IMG/VR virus record: IMGVR_UViG_3300024517_000116 | Span: 1 to 23,318 of that record | Source: a virus | Strand: one strand, 5' to 3' | DNA: 23,318 bases | Shown: piece after piece, positions 14,077 to 19,665 of the stretch | Layout of the letters: the number at the start of each line of letters is the position of its first letter | Numbering within the stretch: position 1 is the first letter of the stretch | Made by a program: the position numbers and the translations under genes | Notes under the pieces: generated by a model | What the model saw: only the letters and a program-made list of their open reading frames with translations | Told to the model about the DNA's origin: nothing | Database searches by the model: none

Positions 14077-14361
14077 ATGAGCGATGAGGAAATAGACTTG
14101 CAATTAAAAATTCTTGAGATTGAAGAGAGTACTCAAGAATCACTTAATAGTATTGATTATGATATGCGCCGAAAGCCGGAATGGTGGCAAATGGCCACAG
14201 GTTTCAAAGATGCCAGTGATAGGGAATACCAAGAAGCTCGAAAGATATTTAAAGAGTTCCTGGCATTCTCAGCGCCAAAAGACGGGAAGCATTATTCGGG
14301 GCATGACTTCGACAGCCTTGTCAAAAAGTTCACGATGGCGAAAATTCAGAATAAAATATAA
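14077..14361 (+). CDS. Hypothetical protein downstream of helicase
   Basis: 94 residues, starting immediately after the helicase stop. Acidic N-terminal helix (SDEEIDLQLKILEIEESTQESLNS), then a basic/aromatic middle (MRRKPEWWQMATGFKDASDREYQEARKIFKEFLAF). Last gene of the replication operon before the promoter at 14381. No family recognised. Confidence 0.65.
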   Translation: MSDEEIDLQLKILEIEESTQESLNSIDYDMRRKPEWWQMATGFKDASDREYQEARKIFKEFLAFSAPKDGKHYSGHDFDSLVKKFTMAKIQNKI

Positions 14362-14380
14362 AAACTTTCTATGTTTGGGG

Positions 14381-14409
14381 TTGACGGTACGTCAATGGCG
14401 TAGTATTAT
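14381..14409 (+). promoter_or_regulatory. Strong promoter with palindromic operator
   Basis: TTGACG (14381-14386), 17-bp spacer, TATTAT (14404-14409), close to sigma-70 consensus. A perfect 15-bp palindrome TTGACG-GTA-CGTCAA (14381-14395) covers the -35. The first start codon is at 14444 after AAGGAAG. The XRE protein encoded third in this operon is the natural candidate to bind here. Confidence 0.8.
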
Positions 14410-14443
14410 TGAGTATTGAAACAAACAACTAACAAGGAAGACC

Positions 14444-14590
14444 ATGACACTAACTGACCTAAAACTAAAATCAGCTTTCGAAGTACTCGCCAAGAAATTC
14501 AACACAACTGAGTTTGAAGTCGCAATGGCTTACGCAACTAAAAACGACAACGTTGTTTCAATGGTCAATGAAATGACTGGCCTTAAATGA
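14444..14590 (+). CDS. Small hypothetical protein
   Basis: 48 residues (MTLTDLKLKSAFEVLAKKFNTTEFEVAMAYATKNDNVVSMVNEMTGLK) with AAGGAAG upstream. Helical, one domain at most; first gene behind the palindrome-bearing promoter. Overlaps the next gene by ATGA. No family recognised. Confidence 0.65.
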   Translation: MTLTDLKLKSAFEVLAKKFNTTEFEVAMAYATKNDNVVSMVNEMTGLK

Positions 14591-14742
14591 CCGAGGGAGC
14601 GCGAAAACGCCTCATTACTTGGGGCGTTGATGGTTATGGGGTTAAGTGGTATTTGTGCCGCCAGTGCCTAAAAGAGTTCGGCAGCAGCAATAAAATAGAT
14701 TACTACGATATAGATCACAAATGTAAAAAGGATGGAGAATAA
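14587..14742 (+). CDS. Small zinc-knuckle-like protein
   Basis: 51 residues. Cys24-x2-Cys27 (LCRQC) and His44-x-Cys46 (DHKC) form a plausible single zinc site. Basic and aromatic-rich. Overlaps its upstream gene by ATGA. Function unknown. Confidence 0.6.
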   Translation: MTEGARKRLITWGVDGYGVKWYLCRQCLKEFGSSNKIDYYDIDHKCKKDGE

Positions 14743-14747
14743 AAACA

Positions 14748-14912
14748 TTGAAAACAATCCAACAAACCCGCAAGCAAATGAAACTCAAGACCGCCGAATT
14801 TGGCAAGCTAATAGGCGTTAGCGGTCGCACTGTTGAAAATTGGGAACAGGGAAGACGTAAGCCGAGTAAGAGCGCTTTGATGTTGATTAAGCAAATTCAG
14901 AATAAAATGTAA
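14748..14912 (+). CDS. XRE/HTH-type transcriptional regulator
   Basis: 54 residues from TTG 14748, with GGAG about 10 bases upstream; no ATG gives the complete domain. The sequence KTIQQTRKQMKLKTAEFGKLIGVSGRTVENWEQGRRKPSKSALMLIKQI is a compact Cro/XRE helix-turn-helix of the kind found in NadS/YiaG-like regulators and HigA-type antitoxins (AEFG-LIGVS-RTVENWEQGRRKP). No toxin-like gene is adjacent, so a plain autoregulator is preferred. The likely target is the palindrome at 14381-14395. Confidence 0.82.
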   Translation: MKTIQQTRKQMKLKTAEFGKLIGVSGRTVENWEQGRRKPSKSALMLIKQIQNKM

Positions 14913-14922
14913 GGAAGGAAGG

Positions 14923-15075
14923 ATGAGCTATTACGACAAAACCGTAACACCTCACGTATTTGTAACGAAATGTAAAAATTGTAACAAAGATGTAAGGCTT
15001 GTAAAAGATAGCTTAGAGAAGATGAAAGCTTATTGTTTTGATTATTCTCACTTAGCGTTGAAGGCGTTGAAATGA
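14923..15075 (+). CDS. Small CxxC protein
   Basis: 50 residues with a strong AAGGAAGGAAGG ribosome-binding site. Cys17-x2-Cys20 (KCKNC) plus Cys38 and His43 could bind zinc. Overlaps the next gene by ATGA. Function unknown. Confidence 0.6.
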   Translation: MSYYDKTVTPHVFVTKCKNCNKDVRLVKDSLEKMKAYCFDYSHLALKALK

Positions 15076-15227
15076 AAGGCCAAACACACGGAGGGAAAGG
15101 AAGCTCACAAAGAGCCAGAGATGAAAAGTCTTGGCAAAATAGCAAGCTATGGGCTTCAATTGACAAGAAAAAGCTAAAGAAATCTACGCAGAAAATAATA
15201 GAAGTAAAACAAAAGGATGAGAGATGA
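15072..15227 (+). CDS. Small basic hypothetical protein
   Basis: 51 residues, Lys/Gln-rich (MKGQTHGGKGSSQRARDEKSWQNSKLWASIDKKKLKKSTQKIIEVKQ). The Gly/Ser N-terminus suggests a flexible nucleic-acid-binding peptide, but no family is recognised. 4-base overlaps on both sides. Confidence 0.5.
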   Translation: MKGQTHGGKGSSQRARDEKSWQNSKLWASIDKKKLKKSTQKIIEVKQKDER

Positions 15228-15418
15228 GTAGGCAATTAAGCGCAATAAGTATTATAAACGAGAACGGTGAAATAAAATTTGCTGTGGATGGCGTTATTAC
15301 AGACATCAAAAATATAAATAATTTCTCACTAGTCGTGTGGGGAAGATACGAACCAGCTTTTGATATATGGCAGCAACTTTCTCCAAGTGAATATCATGAC
15401 CTAAAGGATAAATCATGA
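15224..15418 (+). CDS. Small hypothetical protein
   Basis: 64 residues, beta-like N-terminus (QLSAISIINENGEIKFAVDGVI) and tryptophan-containing C-terminus (VVWGRYEPAFDIWQQLSPSEYHDL). 4-base overlaps on both sides. No family recognised. Confidence 0.6.
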   Translation: MSRQLSAISIINENGEIKFAVDGVITDIKNINNFSLVVWGRYEPAFDIWQQLSPSEYHDLKDKS

Positions 15419-15684
15419 TTTATAGCATAGTAAAATTCGACGATGGCAAGTACGGTGCCAGAAATAATGAGACTGGTGAGTTCTTAGATCTTAATATTGT
15501 TTCTTCAAAAAGTATAAAGTCTGGGCTTACTTATGACTGGCCTATAGAAGAGTATTCTCTAGGGAATATCAAATCAAGATTCCTGTGGCTGGTGAGGTGG
15601 AGAATAAGGGTCGCGATAAAAAGGAATCTTAAACAACACAGAAATCACATTATTACTTACACTGTAATCGAGGATGAGAAATGA
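15415..15684 (+). CDS. Hypothetical protein
   Basis: 89 residues. N-terminus YSIVKFDDGKYGARNNETGEFLDLN is beta-like; the C-terminal half is basic and Trp-rich (KSRFLWLVRWRIRVAIKRNLKQHRNHI), possibly membrane-surface or nucleic-acid associated. 4-base overlaps on both sides. No family recognised. Confidence 0.6.
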   Translation: MIYSIVKFDDGKYGARNNETGEFLDLNIVSSKSIKSGLTYDWPIEEYSLGNIKSRFLWLVRWRIRVAIKRNLKQHRNHIITYTVIEDEK

Positions 15685-15800
15685 AACAAGTATGCAACCG
15701 GTGCCAAGGCGGTAATTTTATCAGAACGGATTGGGCTACAATTCTTAAATGCGCGAACTGCCAAAATATGCAGAAGAAGAAAGCGCCAGGTGAAGAATGA
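15681..15800 (+). CDS. Tiny zinc-ribbon protein
   Basis: 39 residues: Cys5-x2-Cys8 (VCNRC) and Cys24-x2-Cys27 (KCANC) with a 15-residue spacer, a complete four-cysteine zinc ribbon. 4-base overlaps on both sides. Such peptides often contact nucleic acid or polymerase; no specific role visible. Confidence 0.65.
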   Translation: MKQVCNRCQGGNFIRTDWATILKCANCQNMQKKKAPGEE

Positions 15801-15964
15801 AAGTTTATGAGTTCAAGGATTTTAAGGATTTAATTGATGTGGATGATCTAAAGGCTGACTGTTTAATTAAAACGCTTGTGGTGCTGGTTTCAGTTCACGG
15901 CGTTGATAAAGTAAGCGACATCTTTGATAAAATGCAGGAGCGGATGAATGCAACGAGCTGCTAG
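15797..15964 (+). CDS. Small hypothetical protein overlapping the nuclease gene
   Basis: 55 residues (MKVYEFKDFKDLIDVDDLKADCLIKTLVVLVSVHGVDKVSDIFDKMQERMNATSC). Predicted alpha-helical. Start overlaps the zinc-ribbon stop; its last 17 bases overlap the following nuclease gene in another frame. No family recognised. Confidence 0.55.
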   Translation: MKVYEFKDFKDLIDVDDLKADCLIKTLVVLVSVHGVDKVSDIFDKMQERMNATSC

Positions 15965-16235
15965 AAAAGACTCAAACCATAGAGAGATTGTCGAATATTG
16001 CAGAGGTAAAGGTTTTGCAGTACTGGACATTGCGCAACTAAAAAATGCTTGCGACATATTTATCTCTAAAGACGGCTTCACTGTCGCTTGTGAAATTAAA
16101 GATGGTGATAAGCCACCAAGTGCAAGAAAGCTGACAGAGGGTGAAGAGAAGTTTAGAGCAGGATGGAAAGGTGCTTACAGGCTTATAACTTGCACGGCAG
16201 ATATTGACAATTTAATGTTAAGTATGGGAAAATAA
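15948..16235 (+). CDS. VRR-NUC-like PD-(D/E)xK nuclease
   Basis: 95 residues, a typical minimal VRR-NUC length. The core is Glu14 in the first helix (REIVEYCRGKGF), Asp36 (ACDIFI), then Glu49-x-Lys51 (ACEIKDG), followed by the conserved L-T-EEKF-W helix (RKLTEGEEKFRAGW). Related phage proteins are predicted Holliday-junction or structure-specific nucleases. Last gene of the 14444 operon, closed by the terminator at 16248. Confidence 0.78.
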   Translation: MQRAARKDSNHREIVEYCRGKGFAVLDIAQLKNACDIFISKDGFTVACEIKDGDKPPSARKLTEGEEKFRAGWKGAYRLITCTADIDNLMLSMGK

Positions 16236-16247
16236 CCCAACAATGAG

Positions 16248-16272
16248 CCACTTAGTAAAATAAGTGGTTTTT
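16248..16272 (+). terminator. Intrinsic terminator after the nuclease gene
   Basis: Perfect 7-bp stem CCACTTA (16248-16254) / TAAGTGG (16261-16267), loop GTAAAA, then five T (16268-16272, extending from the stem's final bases). Confidence 0.85.
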
Positions 16273-16276
16273 CTTC

Positions 16277-16305
16277 TTGATTCTCTTAATAAATTCTGCT
16301 ATAGT
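16277..16305 (+). promoter_or_regulatory. Promoter of the 16333-18225 operon
   Basis: TTGATT (16277-16282), 17-bp spacer, TATAGT (16300-16305), immediately after the terminator at 16248. Start codon at 16333 follows AAAAGGAAC. Confidence 0.75.
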
Positions 16306-16332
16306 AATTATTAACCTAACAAAAGGAACAGC

Positions 16333-16485
16333 ATGAAAAGTAAACGCAGACCAATATCATTTAGCCTTAATCAAGAGGAAGTTGATTATATCGATAAGAG
16401 AGCCAGAAAAGAAGGAATGATCAGAAGTGAATATATGAGGTATGAGTTAATACTTAAGCATAAGATCTTAAAAGGAGAAAAATAA
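16333..16485 (+). CDS. CopG/RHH-like DNA-binding protein
   Basis: 50 residues: basic strand RRPISFSL, then helices NQEEVDYIDKRARKEGMIRSEYMRYELI, a good match to the ribbon-helix-helix plan (short strand, two helices, G-x-x-R-S/R-E turn). First gene of its operon, so autoregulation is likely. Probably a dimeric repressor; target unknown. Confidence 0.72.
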   Translation: MKSKRRPISFSLNQEEVDYIDKRARKEGMIRSEYMRYELILKHKILKGEK

Positions 16486-16487
16486 GG

Positions 16488-16646
16488 ATGACCAGGGAAA
16501 CGATAAAAAATAACCAGCTCGCAATTGAGATGCAAGTAAAACGAGGCTTCGAGGCTAGAAGAGATTCACGCAGAAACGCAGAAGGTAGACACAAGACCGG
16601 CGGCGAATCAGGGTATAAATTCACACAGAAAAAGGACGAGAAATGA
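16488..16646 (+). CDS. Small basic hypothetical protein
   Basis: 52 residues, very basic and disordered-looking in its second half (ARRDSRRNAEGRHKTGGESGYKFTQKKDEK). Starts two bases after the RHH gene with AAGG upstream. No family recognised. Confidence 0.5.
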   Translation: MTRETIKNNQLAIEMQVKRGFEARRDSRRNAEGRHKTGGESGYKFTQKKDEK

Positions 16647-16804
16647 CACCAGACGCAATAAGAACAGCACAGATTAAGATGGAGCAGGATATTAAAAACT
16701 CTTTCGTGCAGACTACCGATTCTAAACGGGCAATGAGAGGCAAGACGATAACACATGCAGCGAAAGGCTTTAAACGTGCAGGAAAGTCGGGAAAGAAGCT
16801 ATGA
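16643..16804 (+). CDS. Small basic hypothetical protein
   Basis: 53 residues, helical N-terminus (TPDAIRTAQIKMEQDIKNS) and basic tail (KRAMRGKTITHAAKGFKRAGKSGKKL). 4-base overlaps on both sides. No family recognised. Confidence 0.5.
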   Translation: MTPDAIRTAQIKMEQDIKNSFVQTTDSKRAMRGKTITHAAKGFKRAGKSGKKL

Positions 16805-16956
16805 CACGCGAAAATATTCTGAAAAGGCTTAACGATCTAAAGTCACTGGATGACAAAGGCATCGCAAGATCTGAGGCCGATTTTATGATCAGTCAGTTAT
16901 TGACCCGGCTTGGATGTGGTGAAATTGCAAAGGCATATGGAGAGGTGAAGGGATGA
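16801..16956 (+). CDS. Small helical hypothetical protein
   Basis: 51 residues (MTRENILKRLNDLKSLDDKGIARSEADFMISQLLTRLGCGEIAKAYGEVKG). Two predicted helices; 4-base overlaps on both sides. No family recognised. Confidence 0.55.
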   Translation: MTRENILKRLNDLKSLDDKGIARSEADFMISQLLTRLGCGEIAKAYGEVKG

Positions 16957-17330
16957 GTGATTCAATAGGTGGAGTAGTTGAAGGTAAAAGCATAGAGTTT
17001 ACAGGATTTGAAGCAATAGAGAGCTTAGATTTAAGTGAAAGTCACATTGCAGAAGAATTAACTTTTGAAGCTTCTTTTGACGCATTACCGCCGGAACCAG
17101 GATTCTTTAAGTTCCCAACCAGTGACTTATTTACAATATCGCTTCCAAGGTCAGTAAGAATACATAAGAAGCTTAAGAACTCAAGGTCAAACAAGACTAA
17201 GCCAAGCAAGCGCAAAAGAAAGCAGATGCACAAAAGAAGGACTATGCAATTTCAGGGAAGGATAAAGAGCCTTGAAGATGGTGCCGAGATCGAGCTTATG
17301 AGCGAAATTAAAAAAGGTGTAGAGGAATGA
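16953..17330 (+). CDS. Hypothetical protein with acidic N-terminus and basic C-terminal region
   Basis: 125 residues. Residues 1-45 are acidic (IEFTGFEAIESLDLSESHIAEELTFEA); residues 69-96 are strongly basic (RIHKKLKNSRSNKTKPSKRKRKQMHKRR), a likely nucleic-acid-binding tail; the C-terminus is acidic again. The charge-segmented layout recalls nucleic-acid-bound phage proteins but no family is recognised. Confidence 0.6.
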   Translation: MSDSIGGVVEGKSIEFTGFEAIESLDLSESHIAEELTFEASFDALPPEPGFFKFPTSDLFTISLPRSVRIHKKLKNSRSNKTKPSKRKRKQMHKRRTMQFQGRIKSLEDGAEIELMSEIKKGVEE

Positions 17331-17695
17331 TTAAACCAGGAACTTACAAAGGGGTTATGACGACTCATGACCCTTCTCAAGCTGCTAAAATGGTCAGTAA
17401 AATATACGATGGAAATATATTGACAGCTTATAGAGCCACAAATCAATATACCGAGGGCGATCACATTTACTGGAAGATTGAGCTAGAATTACGATCTCCT
17501 GACGATCCAAAAGACCTTAAGAAATATAAACAAGGCGATATAAAACAGCTTAAAGATATACTCAAATTTACCTCTGAAGTTAATGATGATCATGAGGTTA
17601 GAATAGGCGAGGAAGGTTATTTAGAGAAAGGGGATATTTTAGACTTGTTAAATTATATACCTTCAATATGGAGAGTAAGGAAACATGCTAACTAA
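17327..17695 (+). CDS. Hypothetical protein
   Basis: 122 residues with mixed alpha/beta pattern (KPGTYKGVMTTHDPSQAAKMVSKIYDGNILTAYRATNQYTEGDHIYWKIELELRS...). Charged C-terminal helix then EKGDILDLLNYIPSIWRVRKH. Overlaps its upstream gene by 4 bases and the next by 11. No family recognised. Confidence 0.6.
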   Translation: MIKPGTYKGVMTTHDPSQAAKMVSKIYDGNILTAYRATNQYTEGDHIYWKIELELRSPDDPKDLKKYKQGDIKQLKDILKFTSEVNDDHEVRIGEEGYLEKGDILDLLNYIPSIWRVRKHAN

Positions 17696-17837
17696 ACAAG
17701 AGTACATATGCTTCATGATGAAGAAAGAAAAAAGAAATATGCGCATGAAGCTTATGAAAGAGACACACGAAAAGCAGGAAGCACAGTTGAAAGAGATGGA
17801 CAAGAGAGTTGATGAACTGGTACGGAGGGAGTTATGA
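17685..17837 (+). CDS. Small Met/Lys-rich coiled-coil protein
   Basis: 50 residues, a single charged helix rich in Met (MLTKQEYICFMMKKEKRNMRMKLMKETHEKQEAQLKEMDKRVDELVRREL). Its last 11 residues (KRVDELVRREL) nearly match the end of the next gene product (KRVDALGRREL), with conserved DNA. Confidence 0.55.
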   Translation: MLTKQEYICFMMKKEKRNMRMKLMKETHEKQEAQLKEMDKRVDELVRREL

Positions 17838-17838
17838 G
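17802..17838 (+). repeat. 37-bp gene-junction repeat, copy 1 (copy 2 at 17984-18020)
   Basis: Both copies begin AAGAGAGTTGATG and end with the identical 16 bases CGGAGGGAGTTATGAG, which contains the last codons, stop, ribosome-binding site and next start codon. Only about six bases differ in the middle. It encodes KRVDxLxRREL plus the start of the next gene. Confidence 0.8.
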
Positions 17839-18019
17839 CGAAATTAAAAACTATCAAGGGACATGGGAAAGTATTTATAATAGTGGAATTCCTAAGAAAC
17901 TTAAAGATTTGGACTCTGTGGAATTGGATATGATAAATGAGCTATATCGCGATGATCTATATGATATTATTGAGAAGTTAGATAAGAGAGTTGATGCGTT
18001 AGGACGGAGGGAGTTATGA
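17834..18019 (+). CDS. Small hypothetical protein sharing a C-terminus with its upstream neighbour
   Basis: 61 residues (MSEIKNYQGTWESIYNSGIPKKLKDLDSVELDMINELYRDDLYDIIEKLDKRVDALGRREL). The final KRVDxLxRREL segment is duplicated from the gene before it. Strong CGGAGGGAG ribosome-binding site; the same bases precede the following gene. Confidence 0.55.
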   Translation: MSEIKNYQGTWESIYNSGIPKKLKDLDSVELDMINELYRDDLYDIIEKLDKRVDALGRREL

Positions 18020-18225
18020 GTATAGAATGGGAAGAGATAGGCGGCTCACTTGTAGGTAAATCTGGGAATGATGAGTACGCTATTTTAAATACCGGTGGAC
18101 TTTGGAAGTTAAAAACATACGGTGGGGTTAAAACAGAGGCTTATTTTTTTAGAATTGAAGATGCCAAGAAAAGAGCCGATGAAATGGCCGACTGGCAGGG
18201 TAACTTGACAGAAAACGATAAATAG
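18016..18225 (+). CDS. Small hypothetical protein
   Basis: 69 residues with beta-like N-terminal part (SIEWEEIGGSLVGKSGNDEYAILNTGGLWKLKTYGG) and a helical middle (FFRIEDAKKRADEMADWQ). Strong GGAGGGAG ribosome-binding site. Last gene before the small terminase. Confidence 0.6.
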   Translation: MSIEWEEIGGSLVGKSGNDEYAILNTGGLWKLKTYGGVKTEAYFFRIEDAKKRADEMADWQGNLTENDK

Positions 18226-18233
18226 AATAAATT
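18205..18233 (+). promoter_or_regulatory. Promoter candidate for the small terminase
   Basis: A perfect -35 TTGACA (18205-18210), inside the preceding gene, is followed after 17 bp by a weak -10 TAAATT (18228-18233). The next start is at 18261 after GAAGGA. No other convincing promoter lies in the 35-base gap. Confidence 0.4.
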
Positions 18234-18260
18234 ACAGTATTATAAATGAAGGAAAACATT

Positions 18261-18638
18261 ATGAGTCAAGGCGAAGGCGGAGGCAGGCCATCAGAGTTAG
18301 AAAACATTGACTTTGAACAGGTTGCATTGATGGGTAAGTTTAAAGCTACCTATGAAACTATGGCGGAATATTTCGATGTTTGCGTAAGAACTATTGAGCG
18401 ATACATGGCGGATGAAGATGGAAAGTTTTGTCGGGCATATAAGAAAGCGTTCTCTGATTGTAAGCTTAGATTGTCAGAAGCTCAGATGAAATCAGCACTA
18501 GAAGGTAACGCAACAATGCTGATCTGGATGGGTAAACAACACCTTAATCAAAGCGATAAGCAAGAGATCAAACAAGACCTCAATGTCACCGGCCAGCCGT
18601 TGATTGGTTTTGCCGATACCACCAAGAAGGAAGAATAG
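18261..18638 (+). CDS. terS: Terminase small subunit
   Basis: 125 residues from ATG 18261, preceded by GAAGGA; ATG 18246 is in frame but lies over that ribosome-binding site. Residues 28-50 (KATYETMAEYFDVCVRTIERYMADE) are a helix-turn-helix DNA-binding segment; residues 80-100 (LEGNATMLIWMGKQHLNQSDK) match the signature end of this small-terminase group. TerS recognises the packaging site on phage DNA and recruits the large subunit encoded at 19666. The two are separated by an opposite-strand insert. Confidence 0.85.
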   Translation: MSQGEGGGRPSELENIDFEQVALMGKFKATYETMAEYFDVCVRTIERYMADEDGKFCRAYKKAFSDCKLRLSEAQMKSALEGNATMLIWMGKQHLNQSDKQEIKQDLNVTGQPLIGFADTTKKEE

Positions 18639-18648
18639 AAGAATTTAT

Positions 18649-18738
18649 ATGTGGCTGGGTCTCATAGTGGGAGGCGAATATAATGAAGAGTTAATGGACG
18701 CATTAAAGTTCAATTATATTTATTTAGTTCAAATCTAA
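18649..18738 (+). CDS. Possible short ORF after the small terminase
   Basis: 29 codons (MWLGLIVGGEYNEELMDALKFNYIYLVQI) between TerS and its terminator. AAGGAAGA is about 15 bases upstream, rather far. Could be a real leader-type peptide or noise; listed so that the 150-base gap is accounted for. Confidence 0.2.
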   Translation: MWLGLIVGGEYNEELMDALKFNYIYLVQI

Positions 18739-18757
18739 GTCAGCTGCTACATTTTAG

Positions 18758-18784
18758 AGCCGCCCTTAATCAGGCGGCTTTTTT
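18758..18784 (+). terminator. Intrinsic terminator after the small terminase
   Basis: Perfect 7-bp GC-rich stem AGCCGCC (18758-18764) / GGCGGCT (18773-18779), 8-base loop, then six T (18779-18784). It separates TerS transcription from the convergent minus-strand RHH gene. Confidence 0.9.
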
Positions 18785-18788
18785 GTGG

Positions 18789-18914
18789 CTAAGGGTTATC
18801 TTTCAACTTCTTTATTAGTTCCCGAATATGTGCTGATCTTGTGCGTCCTTCTTCCTTTGCTTGGCGGTCAAGCTCTTTTAATGACTTGTCGTCGATGGTG
18901 ATGTTAATTCTCAT
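18789..18914 (-). CDS. CopG/RHH-like DNA-binding protein (terminase insert)
   Basis: 41 residues: strand RINITID, then DKSLKELDRQAKEEGRTRSAHIRELIKKLK, a textbook minimal ribbon-helix-helix with the EEGRTRSxxIRELI turn-helix. A strong AGGAGAAAGG ribosome-binding site precedes it. Second gene of the minus-strand pair between the terminase genes. Likely a dimeric repressor or antitoxin-type regulator; no toxin is evident. Confidence 0.75.
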   Translation of the reverse strand: MRINITIDDKSLKELDRQAKEEGRTRSAHIRELIKKLKDNP

Positions 18915-19001
18915 TTACCTTTCTCCTTATTATTCCTTTAGTCATGATATATACCCTCAACTTTTCTAAGATTATTTACATGTTTTGTTTTTGATTTATT
19001 A

Positions 19002-19304
19002 TTAATACTTGGCGATTTTTAATAAATTTTTGATAGACACCCTTTCAATTTTATTTCTTTCAGACCTTGCAAGATAATCAAAATTAGGGTGAAAATATAT
19101 TTCTGGTTTTAAGCCATCTTTTTTTAACCTCCCTAAAATGCCGTCTTTAACAGCTTTATTTAAGACCTTGCGAACACTTGCGGGCAGTTTAGTTGTGACT
19201 CTTATTCTTGTATCTAGTATTATCTGTATGTTTGCCTCGGATACACTCAATTCACCGCGCGCTACTCTATCCATTATACGTTCCATTATATTTTGGTGTG
19301 TCAT
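19002..19304 (-). CDS. Hypothetical wHTH-like protein (terminase insert)
   Basis: 100 residues (MTHQNIMERIMDRVARGELSVSEANIQIILDTRIRVTTKLPASVRKVLNKAVKDGILGRLKKDGLKPEIYFHPNFDYLARSERNKIERVSIKNLLKIAKY). The middle reads like the recognition helix and wing of a winged-helix domain (VRKVLNKAVKDGILGRLKKDGLKPEIYFHPNFDYLA). AAGGAC precedes the start, and a promoter with two 11-bp repeats lies just upstream. A DNA-binding role is inferred from this pattern only. Confidence 0.6.
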   Translation of the reverse strand: MTHQNIMERIMDRVARGELSVSEANIQIILDTRIRVTTKLPASVRKVLNKAVKDGILGRLKKDGLKPEIYFHPNFDYLARSERNKIERVSIKNLLKIAKY

Positions 19305-19341
19305 GTCATGTCCTTGTTTTGTTATTTACTTTCAATACTCT

Positions 19342-19369
19342 AATATACACACTTAATACACACTTACAA
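19342..19369 (-). promoter_or_regulatory. Promoter of minus-strand insert with tandem operator repeats
   Basis: On the minus strand TTGTAA (19364-19369) and TATATT (19342-19347) are 16 bp apart. The spacer and flanks contain two exact tandem copies of ATACACACTTA (plus-strand 19345-19355 and 19356-19366), an 11-bp period of about one helical turn. Confidence 0.65.
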
Positions 19370-19632
19370 ACAGGTTTAGAATATTTCTTTGAAGAAAGTT
19401 AACGTCGCATAATCTGTAATTTTATCACTATTACGTCACATATTTGGACAATTCCTTCAATCTTATCATTATTTTAAAAAATGGGTTTGGTGATGATTTA
19501 TTTCAAATGCTATACTACGGCACGGCTTTTTTCTCTTTGGTTTCTTTTACCCGGTTTTCTTTCCTTTCTCTTTTTTGTTTCAGTTTAATCGTTCTTATTC
19601 CCTTTAGCTCTTTATCCCTTAAATAGACATAA

Positions 19633-19660
19633 TTGATAAGTACGCAAGATAGAGTATAAT
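19633..19660 (+). promoter_or_regulatory. Large-terminase promoter abutting its start codon
   Basis: TTGATA (19633-19638), 16-bp spacer, perfect TATAAT (19655-19660). The ATG at 19666 lies only five bases after the -10, exactly where transcription should begin, and no ribosome-binding site is present; the transcript would be leaderless. Confidence 0.75.
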
Positions 19661-19665
19661 TAATA

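Larger units (their letters stand above)
19305..19665. other. Non-coding control region between the minus-strand insert and the large terminase
   Basis: 361 bases with no convincing gene. From left to right it holds the promoter and 11-bp repeats of the minus-strand pair (19342-19369), a 14-bp palindrome TTTCTT-TG-AAGAAA (19384-19397), an AT-rich stretch, a long pyrimidine-rich tract (about 19526-19620, almost all C and T on the plus strand) and the large-terminase promoter (19633-19660). A packaging-recognition site could lie here or near TerS, but nothing proves it. Confidence 0.6.

Noticed and set aside
14748-14912. XRE protein as the antitoxin of a toxin-antitoxin pair
   Set aside because: Neighbouring genes encode small Cys-motif peptides with no RelE/HigB-like features, so a simple regulator is more likely.
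18915-19001. Separate promoter for the 41-residue RHH gene
   Set aside because: AT-rich with a TATATA-like stretch, but no acceptable -35 at 16-18 bp was found.
19519-19525. GGCACGG resembling the iteron core, near the large terminase
   Set aside because: A single 7-base match without repetition is expected by chance.
19444-19626. 60-codon plus-strand hydrophobic frame before terL
   Set aside because: It starts at TTG with no ribosome-binding site, and its hydrophobicity comes from the CT-rich tract. A nested ATG at 19481 is no better.
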